Shown: positions 36,356 to 45,313 of the stretch, piece by piece | Layout of the letters: every line of letters begins with the position of its first letter | How positions within the stretch are numbered: the stretch's first letter is position 1 | Assembly: GCF_007004665.1 (NCBI RefSeq) | Contig: NZ_ML660062.1 | Location: 124,001 to 188,000, forward strand | DNA: 64,000 bases | Direction: 5' to 3' | From: Denitrobaculum tricleocarpae | Lineage (GTDB): Bacteria > Pseudomonadota > Alphaproteobacteria > Kiloniellales > Kiloniellaceae | The notes under the pieces: generated by a model | The model's input: only the letters and a program-made list of their open reading frames with translations | What the model was told of the DNA's origin: nothing | Databases searched by the model: none | Program-made: the position numbers and the translations under genes

Positions 36356-37321
36356 TCAGTAAACCCGCGTGAGCCTGTAACCCTTGGACTGAAGCAGGTT
36401 CAGCACGCCCAGCTCGCCGGGCAGATGCAAGGCGCCGATCGCGACAAAGGCGCCGCCCTCCTGCAGGTGCTCCTGCATGCGATCGACCATGTTGAGGTTG
36501 CGCTGGTCGAGAAGGCTATCCAAAAAACTAGCCAAGGCTTCGGCGTCCGGCGCCCCCGGACTGTCGCTGATCATAGCGAAAATACCGCTGATATCGCCGG
36601 CCAGGTAGAGCTGCAACATGTTCTCATAAAGTGATTCAGCTTGCTCCAGTTGCTGCAGGGTTGAGTCTAAAACCGCAACTTGGTCGCTATCCGGCATCCC
36701 ATCGAAAAGAGCCATCTGTTCCTCAAGTGTCTCAAGCCCGTAAACTGGCAACCCGAAATCGCGCGCGCGGGTCTGCATTGCAAAATCCAGTATTTTCCTG
36801 CCTTGCCTTTGCCGCGCGTCCTCAGATGGCGGCGCGGAAAGGAGCAAGTAAACACCCCAAGGCTTTAGACGCTGGAGGTCACGCTCCTCAAAGCCATACA
36901 GCTCAGCCGCCTTGCCCAAGAGTCGAAGCTGATCGCGAGTAAGATAGTCGCTGAGCGACTTATCCTCGTCCAGCATCATAATACTTCTCATTACAGCGGC
37001 ATCGTTACCGCTTTGCCTGATCTCGAAGATAGCAGCGCGCGCATGGGCGAAGGCCTTTCGGACCTCCATCGGCAGGTTCAAAACCCGTCGGTCAGTGACG
37101 TGAATCGTACCGAACACATAATTCGGAGCGGCGTCGCTGTTCGGCTCCTCGACTTTCCATAACACACCTTGTCCGAAGGGCTGCTCGACTGCGCGTGCCA
37201 GAACTACGTCGGACCAACAGAGAACGAGAAGAAGCAAAAACGGGAGGGATCGGGTACGCAAGTCCCGCGGAACAGCAATCTCGGGATGTGACGAAAGTTC
37301 GAAAAATCTCATTAAAAACAT
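36356..37321 (-). CDS. TraB/GumN-family protein
   Basis: The product (321 residues from ATG 37321, with GGAG four bases upstream) has a signal-like hydrophobic segment (LPFLLLLVLCWSDVVLARA) and the TraB/GumN core: the N-terminal motif YVFGTIHVTD, a helical middle region and the C-terminal FVAIGALHLPGELGVLNLLQSKGY. The paired GTIH/GALHL histidines are the family's putative metal-binding residues, related to Tiki-type proteases. A periplasmic hydrolase is likely, but no substrate is known. It is monocistronic. Confidence 0.88.
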   Translation of the reverse strand: MFLMRFFELSSHPEIAVPRDLRTRSLPFLLLLVLCWSDVVLARAVEQPFGQGVLWKVEEPNSDAAPNYVFGTIHVTDRRVLNLPMEVRKAFAHARAAIFEIRQSGNDAAVMRSIMMLDEDKSLSDYLTRDQLRLLGKAAELYGFEERDLQRLKPWGVYLLLSAPPSEDARQRQGRKILDFAMQTRARDFGLPVYGLETLEEQMALFDGMPDSDQVAVLDSTLQQLEQAESLYENMLQLYLAGDISGIFAMISDSPGAPDAEALASFLDSLLDQRNLNMVDRMQEHLQEGGAFVAIGALHLPGELGVLNLLQSKGYRLTRVY

Positions 37322-37438
37322 GGTGCTCCGCGCCCCTACAGCTTCTCTATGCAATCCTACCTGAGCATAGCTTCAACCCTAAAGAGTAGAGATTCGATTA
37401 AATCTTGGATTTGAGGCATCGGGAGGGCTGCCTCCGGA

Positions 37439-38263
37439 CTAAGACTTAATCCGGTATCCCAGAGCGAAGAGACGCCAGGTTATCGCGGCCAGAAGCAGGC
37501 TTAGTCCGGCAATCATGCCGGCACCCAGCCAAAGCGAAGCATCGCTGTGGCCGGTCAGAGCAGCCCTTAAGCCGTTTATGGCATGAAACATCGGATTGCC
37601 CAGCAGCAACCATTCAAACCCGGCCGGCACACGTTCGAGAGAAAAGAATGTGCCTGAGAGCAGCCCCAACGGCATGACGAGAAAAGTCTCGGCGGCGCTG
37701 AAGTGATCCCAGCGTTCAGACCAGATTCCAACGATCATGCCGACCATGGCAAAAAGCACTGTCCCGCCGAGCGCAAAAGCGATTGCCATGAGCGGGTTCA
37801 CGAAGGGAAGGTCGATGAAAATCGCAAAAATCAGCAACAATATACCGCCGGTCAGCAGTCCGTTGGTGGCAGCGCCCAGACTATAGCCGACGACAATCTC
37901 GAGGGGCGTAAGAGGCGCCATCAGTACATCCTGTATGACCCCGTCCTGCTTGTCGTGAATAATCATCACGGCTGCGGAATCAAAGGCGACCTGGGCCAGC
38001 GTAAACATGACGATTCCGGGCACAACGAACTGCGCAAGGGTCAAATCAGGCGACATTGCCCTGCCGCCATCCAGCGCAAGAACGAAGACCAAAACGAAAA
38101 TACAACTCGAGGCGACCGGGCCGGCGATCGATTCCAAGCCGTAGCGCAGAAACCGGAGCACGGCCTTGCGGGAATAAAGCACCCAGAGACCACGCCAGTT
38201 GACGGCCCCGTAGCGGCGGGCGGCTCTTGGTTTTCCAGTTTCTCTTGCCGCGCCCAGACTCAT
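37439..38263 (-). CDS. ABC-2 type transporter permease (second of a pair)
   Basis: This 274-residue protein has six predicted membrane helices and the ABC-2 permease C-terminal signature (LSGTFFSLERVPAGFEWLLLGNPMFHAINGLR). It is about as long as, and clearly similar to, the permease encoded just upstream (38333-39145), so the two likely form a heterodimeric channel. No ATPase gene is next to them. NodJ/DrrB-type and capsule or lipid exporters share this fold; the exported molecule is unknown. Confidence 0.88.
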   Translation of the reverse strand: MSLGAARETGKPRAARRYGAVNWRGLWVLYSRKAVLRFLRYGLESIAGPVASSCIFVLVFVLALDGGRAMSPDLTLAQFVVPGIVMFTLAQVAFDSAAVMIIHDKQDGVIQDVLMAPLTPLEIVVGYSLGAATNGLLTGGILLLIFAIFIDLPFVNPLMAIAFALGGTVLFAMVGMIVGIWSERWDHFSAAETFLVMPLGLLSGTFFSLERVPAGFEWLLLGNPMFHAINGLRAALTGHSDASLWLGAGMIAGLSLLLAAITWRLFALGYRIKS

Positions 38264-38332
38264 ATTTTATCCGCCTTCGGCGCAGCACCGCCGCTTCGTG
38301 AGGCAAGCTGCGCACTGCGTGTCACGGCAGCA

Positions 38333-39145
38333 TCATGCCTTAAGCCGATAGCCGGTCGCAATCATGCGGTGGGCCGTGAACCCGAGGATGATGTTGACGA
38401 TAAGGACCAGAAAGAAGCCCACGGTCAGCGAGGAATCCGCGTGTCCGATGAAGCCGTAGCGGAAGCCGTCGATCATGTAGAAGAAGGGATTGAAATCCGC
38501 GATAAACCGCCAGTTTTCCGGCAAGCGCTCAATGGAATAGAAGGTTCCAGAGAGGAAGGAGAAGGGCGTGATGATGAAGTTGGTCACCGCGGCGATGTGG
38601 TCGAATTTCTCTGCCCAGATACCGCCGATCATTCCCAGCAACGCCAGCATCAGCGACGCATTCACCGCGTGCCAGATGATAAAGCCTGCGTTGTGAACCG
38701 AGAGCGGCATAAAGACCGACATGCCCAGTGCCACAACGAATCCCACCATGACCCCTCGCGTCACGCCACCGCCGGCAACCCCGATCACCAGCTCTGCCGG
38801 AGATAGCGGCGGCATGAGTAAATCGACGATATTGCCCTGCACCTTGGCGATCAGGATGGAGGAAGAGGTATTCGCGAAGGCGTTCTGGACCATGGACATC
38901 ATGATCAGGCCCGGCCCCAGAAACAGGATGTAATCCACACCGCCAACCTGCCGCCCGCCGCCACCCAATGCCAGGGCGAAGACAGCAAGGAACAGCAGGG
39001 TGGTTACCATCGGCGCCAGTAGCGTCTGGGAAAAAACGTTCATGAAGCGGCGGACCTCTTTAACGTAGAGTGTCCAGAGTCCGCGTCCATTGATCACCCC
39101 CATCTTGCGGGGCGACAAGGGCTTGGTTGTCGGAGAAGATTGCAT
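38333..39145 (-). CDS. ABC-2 type transporter permease (first of a pair)
   Basis: The 270-residue protein (ATG 39145) shares with its downstream neighbour the start MGVINGRGLWTLYVKEVRRF, the FLGPGLIMMSMVQNAF and LSGTFYSIERLPENW segments and the same end (TGYRLKA versus LGYRIKS). It belongs to the ABC-2 permeases that export drugs, lipids or polysaccharides with a separate ATPase. A TTG 87 bp upstream is possible but lacks a ribosome-binding site. The missing ATPase must lie outside the window. Confidence 0.88.
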   Translation of the reverse strand: MQSSPTTKPLSPRKMGVINGRGLWTLYVKEVRRFMNVFSQTLLAPMVTTLLFLAVFALALGGGGRQVGGVDYILFLGPGLIMMSMVQNAFANTSSSILIAKVQGNIVDLLMPPLSPAELVIGVAGGGVTRGVMVGFVVALGMSVFMPLSVHNAGFIIWHAVNASLMLALLGMIGGIWAEKFDHIAAVTNFIITPFSFLSGTFYSIERLPENWRFIADFNPFFYMIDGFRYGFIGHADSSLTVGFFLVLIVNIILGFTAHRMIATGYRLKA

Positions 39146-39260
39146 AGCGGATGAAATAATCCCCCGAGACGCGGCTTGCAAGATATCCGTTACTTTTGCG
39201 ATGTAACGAGTACGAGCGCGACGTGGCGGCAACTCGGCGAAACGCGAAACGGCCCGTCGG

Positions 39261-39383
39261 CTAGTGTGATGTTTCTGAAGTTCGCCGCATAATATGCGGC
39301 GAATTTAAGAGACTGAATTACACTAGATTCAATGAGTTAGTGTCCGATTGAATCTAAAATTCAATGAAGTGAATTTCAGATTC
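39261..39383. repeat. Two adjacent long palindromes at the kinase 3' end
   Basis: The first, 39261-39326, has CTAGTGTGAT at the left and ATTACACTAG at the right with a perfect inner 10-bp hairpin TTCGCCGCAT-AAT-ATGCGGCGAA (39281-39303). The second, 39350-39383, pairs GAATCTAAAATTCA with TGAATTTCAGATTC at 13 of 14 positions. They lie between the kinase stop and the ABC-2 permease promoter and may terminate the kinase transcript on the minus strand as well as being dispersed repeats. Confidence 0.7.
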
Positions 39384-39412
39384 GGGATACTAGGGAGTTC
39401 GCTTGGTTTGAC

Positions 39413-41716
39413 TCAGTTGACGCGGGCGAGCTGCGGTGACACGGCTGCGCTGCGTGGCAGCACGATGCTTACTGTGGTCCCCTTGCCTGCATCGCTCTCG
39501 ATGGAGAGCGCGCCGCGATGCAGCTCAATCAGGCTCTTGGCGATCGGAAGGCCGAGCCCGGTTCCTTCGTAGCGACGCTCCAGCCGGTCGTCGGCCTGGG
39601 CAAAGGGCTTGAGCACGCGGTCCACGTCTTCGGGCGCAATGCCGATGCCGGTATCCGAGATGGTCATGCGGATGTCATCAACGCCTCCGGTGATCTCGAT
39701 ATCGACGGCACCGCCCTCCGGTGTAAATTTCAGCGCGTTGCCAATGACGTTGAGCAGAACCTGGCGCAGGGCCTGGCGGTCTGCCTCGATTGCCTGAACC
39801 GGCATGGGAGGCGTAAACCTGAGGGCTACGCCTGCGGTTTGAGCTTGTAACGACAAAAACACGACGGCTTCCTGTGTCACAGCCGCAACATCAACCTCCT
39901 CATACCGCAGGGTTTTATGCCCGGCCTCAATCTGGGCCATCTCGAGAATACCGTTTACGATATTGAGCAGGTGCGTGCCCGCGCCGTTGATCGTTTCCAA
40001 ATAGTCTTTGGCTGTTTCTTTGGGAACCTCGATGCTGGTGAGAAGCTGTGAGAACCCGATGATGGCATTTAAGGGCGTTCTCAGTTCATGACTGGTGGCC
40101 GCCAGAAACGCCGTCGTCGCTCGAGATGCCGATTTCGCTTCTTCCATCGCATCCCGGAGCTGTATCAGGGCCGTTTCCCGGACCGTGACATCCGAGCCGA
40201 CGCCATGCCAACCGCCATCTTCCCGCTTGCGGCCCGAGAGTGAGATCCAGCGGTCCTGCCCTTCAATGTCGGTGGCGCGCACGACCAAACTGCGGAAGCT
40301 TTCCGCTTCCCGGAACGCAGTGCAGAACTCCGGCCAGCCTTCATCTCCACCCTTAGGAGAAAGCCCGATCAAACGGGTATTCGCGAGCGTTCCGGCTTGG
40401 CAGCCAAAAAGGAATTCCATGCGCCCGGGCGGAGACTTGAGGCGCCCGGCGCTATCCGTTTCCCAAAGCCAGTCCGACGCCTGCTCCTCGTAGGTATTGA
40501 GTACGAGGGCAATGGTCTCCGCCTGGCGTTCCTGGGCTTGGCGCACCAGAACGTTGCGGGCGAAACCGTGATAGGATTGCCCCAGAAAAGCGCCCATCGA
40601 GCCAGCGTAGAGAATGCAGAGGATAGCCAGTGTCGTAAAACCATCGCCTTCCAGAGTGGCGAAGCGCAGGAGTGCCGGAACAAGTATCGCACCGGTGAAC
40701 GCCAGCGCTGCGGAAGGAACCGACGCAAGTGTTGCCGTTCCGCCAGCCGCCATGCCCAACCCCAGGGCAATGAGAATAAAGCGGCTGTTGGTGTCGACGG
40801 AGACAAAAAACACCGAAAGGGCAATGCCCCAGGCCAGCCCCATCAAACCCGAGTGATACGTCATCCGGCGCAAGGCTGCCTTGGAAACGGCAGCCGGCAA
40901 GGGGCGATTGCGGTTCCGCAGCCAGACCCGCAGGCTGGCCGTGGCCAGCGCGCCCACAAAAACCGCCCAACTTACAAGGACCCAATGCGGCACCTGAGAC
41001 CAAACGCTGCCGACCAGAAATGCACCATTCGCGAGCACCAGTGCCATGGTGAAGCCGGATTGCCGCACAACAGCTGCGACCTGATCGGGCCTGAGCGCCG
41101 CGAACTCCGGATGATCGGACTTGAGGAACGGACTGGCAATCGAGGCAAGTGTCGAAAAGGGCAGAGGGTGGTTCGCGTCTTTGGATCTGCGGGTGATCAC
41201 GAAGAACCTCAAGCCGATCCAGGCTGCGAGAACGAGCGCTAGCAGTGCCCCCAGCGACATCACAAGGTGACTGCCGATTGACTGGAGCTCAGAGGTCTTG
41301 ACCAGATCTTTTTCGAGAACCAGAGAGCCCAGCCGCGCATCGTCCGGTCCCAGCGGAAGCATTAAAGAGAGGGTCTGAAGCGGGTTGCTGGCCGGCTGCC
41401 GGCCCTCGGGAAGGCTCAGGATTATAGCGTTCCGGACATCCGAGACCGAAAGATAGGCGAGTTCGTGATCTGACTGAATTTCACCAAGAACTTCTCGAAG
41501 ACGCGAGAAGTCCTTTTCACGCAGCATGCGTTCCGCGACTTGCGCAGTTTCCCGCGCCACCAAGGAGAGCTCCGCCTTTACAAGGTTCCGTTGCTCGATA
41601 TTGGCGCTGTCGACGAAAAACCCGAACAGCAACATCAACACAACAAGCATTGCGGCGAAGAACGCATAGACCTGTGCATCGACCAGTTTTCTGCCGCTTG
41701 TCGTCATATTTCCCAT
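39413..41716 (-). CDS. Membrane sensor histidine kinase with PAS domain (paralogue A)
   Basis: The 767-residue protein has a TM helix at about 15-37, an extracytoplasmic region (about 38-145), a second TM, then a multi-spanning membrane block (about 225-385). A PAS domain follows (WLWETDSAGRL to WHGVGSDVTVRE), then HisKA with the phospho-His in SHELRTPLNAIIGFS (H543) and HATPase_c with N box NVIGNALKF, DTGIGI and GTGLGL. There is no receiver domain and no response regulator gene nearby, so it is an orphan kinase. It is closely paralogous to the kinase at 45314-47635. The signal it senses is unknown. Confidence 0.92.
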   Translation of the reverse strand: MGNMTTSGRKLVDAQVYAFFAAMLVVLMLLFGFFVDSANIEQRNLVKAELSLVARETAQVAERMLREKDFSRLREVLGEIQSDHELAYLSVSDVRNAIILSLPEGRQPASNPLQTLSLMLPLGPDDARLGSLVLEKDLVKTSELQSIGSHLVMSLGALLALVLAAWIGLRFFVITRRSKDANHPLPFSTLASIASPFLKSDHPEFAALRPDQVAAVVRQSGFTMALVLANGAFLVGSVWSQVPHWVLVSWAVFVGALATASLRVWLRNRNRPLPAAVSKAALRRMTYHSGLMGLAWGIALSVFFVSVDTNSRFILIALGLGMAAGGTATLASVPSAALAFTGAILVPALLRFATLEGDGFTTLAILCILYAGSMGAFLGQSYHGFARNVLVRQAQERQAETIALVLNTYEEQASDWLWETDSAGRLKSPPGRMEFLFGCQAGTLANTRLIGLSPKGGDEGWPEFCTAFREAESFRSLVVRATDIEGQDRWISLSGRKREDGGWHGVGSDVTVRETALIQLRDAMEEAKSASRATTAFLAATSHELRTPLNAIIGFSQLLTSIEVPKETAKDYLETINGAGTHLLNIVNGILEMAQIEAGHKTLRYEEVDVAAVTQEAVVFLSLQAQTAGVALRFTPPMPVQAIEADRQALRQVLLNVIGNALKFTPEGGAVDIEITGGVDDIRMTISDTGIGIAPEDVDRVLKPFAQADDRLERRYEGTGLGLPIAKSLIELHRGALSIESDAGKGTTVSIVLPRSAAVSPQLARVN

Positions 41717-42011
41717 GCATCGAAACAGGGACGCCCCTGTTTCAATATGTCTTTTCAGCCTTTTGAACGCCCCGGGCCCAAGGCAGAGAACGACCAGGCC
41801 CGACGCCCCGCACTATTCCTGATAGAATCAACCAGAGACCAGGTTTCACCCCTGAATAGAGCGGCGATTTCATCGAATAGAGTTTTCGCAAAACACAATG
41901 CACACATATGGTTTAGATACCTTTACGATCAGCATTGAAGGCCCGGTCGGCCTTGCTGCGTCGCGGCTCAATACAGGCGGTGCGTATTATCAGTGAATCC
42001 AGGCGCTTCTC

Positions 42012-42632
42012 ATGTCATCTTGCGTATTAATGACTGACGAAACTGATAGTCCGCAGCAACAGGGCCGGCGCCGCAGAACAGGACCGAAGAAGGCAACCGC
42101 GCGCTACCTCGAAAATGCTGCACTTTACCACCTGGACCGCTACGCGACCTCGCGGGCACATTTGGCACGCCTGCTGATGATGAGAGTTGAACGTTCGGCG
42201 CGTGCACACGGCACGGACCGGGAGGAAGGCGCAAAGCAGATTGACGCGATTCTCGAGAAGCTGGTGCGCAACGGCCTGCTCGACGATCAGGGATATGCCG
42301 AGACTCGGGCACGCAGTCTGCATCGGCGCGGCACCTCGGCGCGCGGCATCCGCGCCGATTTGGCCGCAAAGGGTGTCGCGGCAGATCTCATCGAGTCCGC
42401 TCTCACCGGCCTCAGAGAGCAGAGCGCCGACCCGGAGGTCACCGCAGCCATTGTCTACGCAAGAAAGCGGCGGCTCGGTCCATATCGGACTGAAGCACAG
42501 CGTGCGGAAAAACGTGACAGAGACATGGCGGCACTCGGGCGAAAGGGGTTCAGCTATGACCTGGTGCGTCGGATCATCGATGCTGAGAATCCCGAAGACG
42601 TCGAGACCATGCGAATTGCGGCGCGGGACTAA
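42012..42632 (+). CDS. recX: RecX regulatory protein
   Basis: This 206-residue, highly charged helical protein matches RecX: YLENAALYHLDRYATSRAHL, an LVRNGLLDDQGYAETRARSLHRRGTSARGI-like core (shown here in part) and a C-terminal AARKRRLGPYR-like segment. RecX modulates RecA filaments. recA is not in the window, so it is uncoupled from it as in many alphaproteobacteria. ATG 42012 and ATG 42030 are both possible starts; neither has a clear ribosome-binding site. The gene is divergent from kinase A. Confidence 0.88.
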   Translation: MSSCVLMTDETDSPQQQGRRRRTGPKKATARYLENAALYHLDRYATSRAHLARLLMMRVERSARAHGTDREEGAKQIDAILEKLVRNGLLDDQGYAETRARSLHRRGTSARGIRADLAAKGVAADLIESALTGLREQSADPEVTAAIVYARKRRLGPYRTEAQRAEKRDRDMAALGRKGFSYDLVRRIIDAENPEDVETMRIAARD

Positions 42633-42655
42633 CTCCCAGGCATAAGGAAAGGTTT

Positions 42656-43156
42656 ATGATCGCCAAACTCACCTCGCGCAGGCTTGCGGCGGCTCTGGTC
42701 GTCCTCTTGCTAGGCGCGCCGGCCAGTCCGATACCCGTCGTTCAAGCGGCAGGTCCTGTCGGCGGTTACGAGTCAGACGACGCCTCAGACGAGAACAAGG
42801 AACTGGCGAAGGCCATCAAGCTGATCGGCCTGGGCAGCTATGCTTCGGCGATCCCCTTGTTGGAAAAAGCGATCGCAGCAAACCCGCGCAACCCAGATGC
42901 TTTCAGCCTGATGGGTTTCAGCCATCGGAAGCTGGGTCGCCGAAACAGAGCGCTAGACTATTATTTAAAAGCGCTGGAGCTCGAGCCGGAACATCTGGGC
43001 GCCAACGAATATCTCGGTGAGCTCTATCTGGAAACGTCGGATCTGGCGCGCGCCCAAGAGCGGCTGCAGGTTCTGGAACAGGCCTGCGGAACCAAATGCG
43101 ACGAGTATCTCGAGCTCAAAGCGGCCATAGCAGACTTTGCGGGCGAGACACGTTAA
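42656..43156 (+). CDS. Exported TPR-repeat protein
   Basis: The 166-residue protein has a signal peptide (RLAAALVVLLLGAPASPIPVVQA, cleavage near residue 31) and at least two tetratricopeptide repeats (LIGLGSYASAIPLLEKAIAA, AFSLMGFSHRKLGRRNRALD, YYLKALELEPEHLGANEYLG). It is probably a periplasmic scaffold protein of unknown partner. It lies 23 bp after recX in the same direction; its stop codon overlaps that of the convergent cyclase gene. Confidence 0.85.
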   Translation: MIAKLTSRRLAAALVVLLLGAPASPIPVVQAAGPVGGYESDDASDENKELAKAIKLIGLGSYASAIPLLEKAIAANPRNPDAFSLMGFSHRKLGRRNRALDYYLKALELEPEHLGANEYLGELYLETSDLARAQERLQVLEQACGTKCDEYLELKAAIADFAGETR

Positions 43157-44871
43157 TCGGCCTTTGCGGCGACCCTCTTCGCAGCTTTGGTGATTTTGGC
43201 GTCTTGGGGCTTTTCCGGCAGTTTTAGATCCGTCGCAGCCGGGATGACCCTGACCGTCAAGCCTTCTTCGCGGCCCCGAACTTCGATGCGATGACTGGAG
43301 AAGCCCGTCGTGTCGAGGCTGGCCAACTCAGCCACCGGGTCGGAAATCACCAGTTGCGCGCCGAATTCCTTGGTCATGGTCTCAAGCCGGCTGGCGGTAT
43401 TGACCGCGTCGCCGATCGCGGTCACCGAAGTTACCGAACCATACCCCATCTCGCCGACGATCACAGGACCGACATGAATTCCGATCCCGATCCGCAGCGG
43501 CGTCTTGAGGTCGTTGGCCAGGGCCCGGTTCAAATCTTCAAGGCGCTCCGCCATTGCGCGCGCGGCGGCAAGCGCGTTGCGACTGCCCGACTCGGGTCCG
43601 CGCTCGATACCGAACAGGGCCATGACGCCGTCACCGATGAACTTGTCAAGCCGGCCCCCACTGGCCTCGACCGCTGCCCCCATGGCCGCGAAATACCGGT
43701 TCAGGATGAAGACGACATCATAGGGAAGCTTGTGCTCAGCCAGAGTGGTAAAACCGCGCAGATCCGCGAAAAGGATGGCAATTTCCCGCTCCTGGCCCTG
43801 CAGGTAGTCGGCCCCGCCCTCGGCCTGGCGCGGACTGACACTGGGTGGAAGCACCGGTGTGACCTCCAGATCGGCCTGTGGCCGCGTCTGGCATGCAAGG
43901 CGTTGATTGGGCGGCGCGCCAACCCGCTCGAGGACCCGCTTTTCCTCCAGACTGGGCGGGGGCAAATCCTCGGAGCCCGTGCCGATACGCACGCGGCAGG
44001 TCGAGCAGCGGCCACGGCCGCCACAGACCGACGCATGCCCTATCCCGGCGCCGCGACTGGCCTCCAAGATCGTCGTGCCTTGAACCACCGCGACACGGCG
44101 CCCGTCGGGATAAGTCAGATGGACCAGGCCGCGCAGGCGGTCCAGCATCCGCCGGATCACCCGCCCGGACAGCGAGAGAAGCAGGAGCGCCGCCAAAACG
44201 CCGAGGACAATGTTGTCGAGCAGTGCAATCTGGGCTGCCTGGGTACGGGTCGCGAGCTGCACTGTGGCTTCAACTTCCCGCAGCCACGCCGGATCCTGCG
44301 CCAGGACTGCAATCTGCTGTCCGGCGACGAAGGCGCCGACCGCGGCCAGAACAGGCACCAGCAAGGCAAGGGCCGCGAGATATGGTAAGACGCGAGGATA
44401 CCAGGGCTTGAGCCTGAGCCAAAAGTGTACGCCGAGACAGCCATGAACCCAAACCACCGCGATTGTAATGAGTTGCCTGACGCCGTAGTCGGGACGCAGA
44501 ACGAAGAAAACCAGGAGAACACTGAAATAGCTGCCGTCGAGATCATAGACTTCATGGGCAAATCGCGTTCCCAGGATGTGCATTACCAGAAGCGGCGGAA
44601 TCGCGAAGCCGAGCAGCGTCTGCCAGAACTCCCAGGGCGGCATCTTGAGGCGTCGACGCTGGTACAATGCCCAGAAGGCCAGGAGAACATGCAGAATCAA
44701 CGCTGTGTAGAACAAGGCACTGACCGGCAGGAACCGCCAGAAGGCGAGAAAGACCCGGCGGCCGGCCTCCATCCACTCCAGCGATACGATCCCAAGCGCA
44801 TGGTTCGCATAGTGGGTAAAGACAAACGCCATCAGAAACAGGCCGCTCCAAAGGCGTAATCGACGGACCAT
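43153..44871 (-). CDS. Cytochrome-b-like membrane anchor, 2Fe-2S ferredoxin and class III adenylate cyclase
   Basis: The 572-residue protein has three parts. Residues 1-235 form about six membrane helices with several His placed for haem ligation (H20, H24, H61, H98, H106, H143, H149). Residues 248-340 are a plant-type 2Fe-2S ferredoxin with C283, C289, C292 and C327. Residues 360-545 are a class III cyclase with metal Asp 370 and 414, K410 and D488 (the Lys/Asp adenine pair) and N491/R495. The key residues predict ATP as substrate. This 6TM-FeS-cyclase order is that of Sinorhizobium CyaC, described as a redox- or quinone-responsive adenylate cyclase. The C-terminal tail is Lys/Ala-rich. Confidence 0.92.
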   Translation of the reverse strand: MVRRLRLWSGLFLMAFVFTHYANHALGIVSLEWMEAGRRVFLAFWRFLPVSALFYTALILHVLLAFWALYQRRRLKMPPWEFWQTLLGFAIPPLLVMHILGTRFAHEVYDLDGSYFSVLLVFFVLRPDYGVRQLITIAVVWVHGCLGVHFWLRLKPWYPRVLPYLAALALLVPVLAAVGAFVAGQQIAVLAQDPAWLREVEATVQLATRTQAAQIALLDNIVLGVLAALLLLSLSGRVIRRMLDRLRGLVHLTYPDGRRVAVVQGTTILEASRGAGIGHASVCGGRGRCSTCRVRIGTGSEDLPPPSLEEKRVLERVGAPPNQRLACQTRPQADLEVTPVLPPSVSPRQAEGGADYLQGQEREIAILFADLRGFTTLAEHKLPYDVVFILNRYFAAMGAAVEASGGRLDKFIGDGVMALFGIERGPESGSRNALAAARAMAERLEDLNRALANDLKTPLRIGIGIHVGPVIVGEMGYGSVTSVTAIGDAVNTASRLETMTKEFGAQLVISDPVAELASLDTTGFSSHRIEVRGREEGLTVRVIPAATDLKLPEKPQDAKITKAAKRVAAKAD

Positions 44872-45024
44872 AAAAAAACCTGCTTCTCACGACTTTGGCT
44901 GGCAATTGCGCCAACGAGGATATATTGGGGGCTCGCAGATAGGCAAATCTGCAATCAACACGATCTCGTTAGGCATTTCCCTACGGCGGGACTTTAAGGT
45001 CGGGATCGCAGTGCCTTAATCGAA

Positions 45025-45303
45025 GTGAGCCGATTTTGGGATAATACGCAGAGCGAAGGTTTCAAAACCTTGAACAAAGAACAGGACGCAGAACGCATGG
45101 CGCGCCGCGAGCGGCGAAAACAGGCGCGTCTGCGCGGCATCGACCGCTCCATCCCCTCGCCCTGTATCAGTGTCTGCCAGCTCGACGATGGCTCGGGTCT
45201 GTGCATCGGCTGCCTCCGGAACGTCGATGAGATCCGTGACTGGCCTGTTATGACCGCGGAAGAGAAAAAAAGCGTCCTGGCGATGATCGAGACGCGAAGA
45301 TAA
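45025..45303 (+). CDS. DUF1289 cysteine-rich protein
   Basis: The product carries the DUF1289 motif: SPCISVCQLDDGSGLCIGCLR with four Cys (C-x3-C ... C-x2-C), followed by a Trp-containing helix (EIRDWPVMTAEEKKSVLAMI). The cysteines suggest a zinc- or Fe-S-binding module; the function is unknown. An Arg-rich N-terminal segment (ARRERRKQARLRG) precedes the domain. The start is uncertain: GTG 45025 gives 92 residues, while ATG 45097 gives 68 and still contains the whole domain. Confidence 0.82.
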   Translation: MSRFWDNTQSEGFKTLNKEQDAERMARRERRKQARLRGIDRSIPSPCISVCQLDDGSGLCIGCLRNVDEIRDWPVMTAEEKKSVLAMIETRR

Positions 45304-45313
45304 AGCCTACCGG

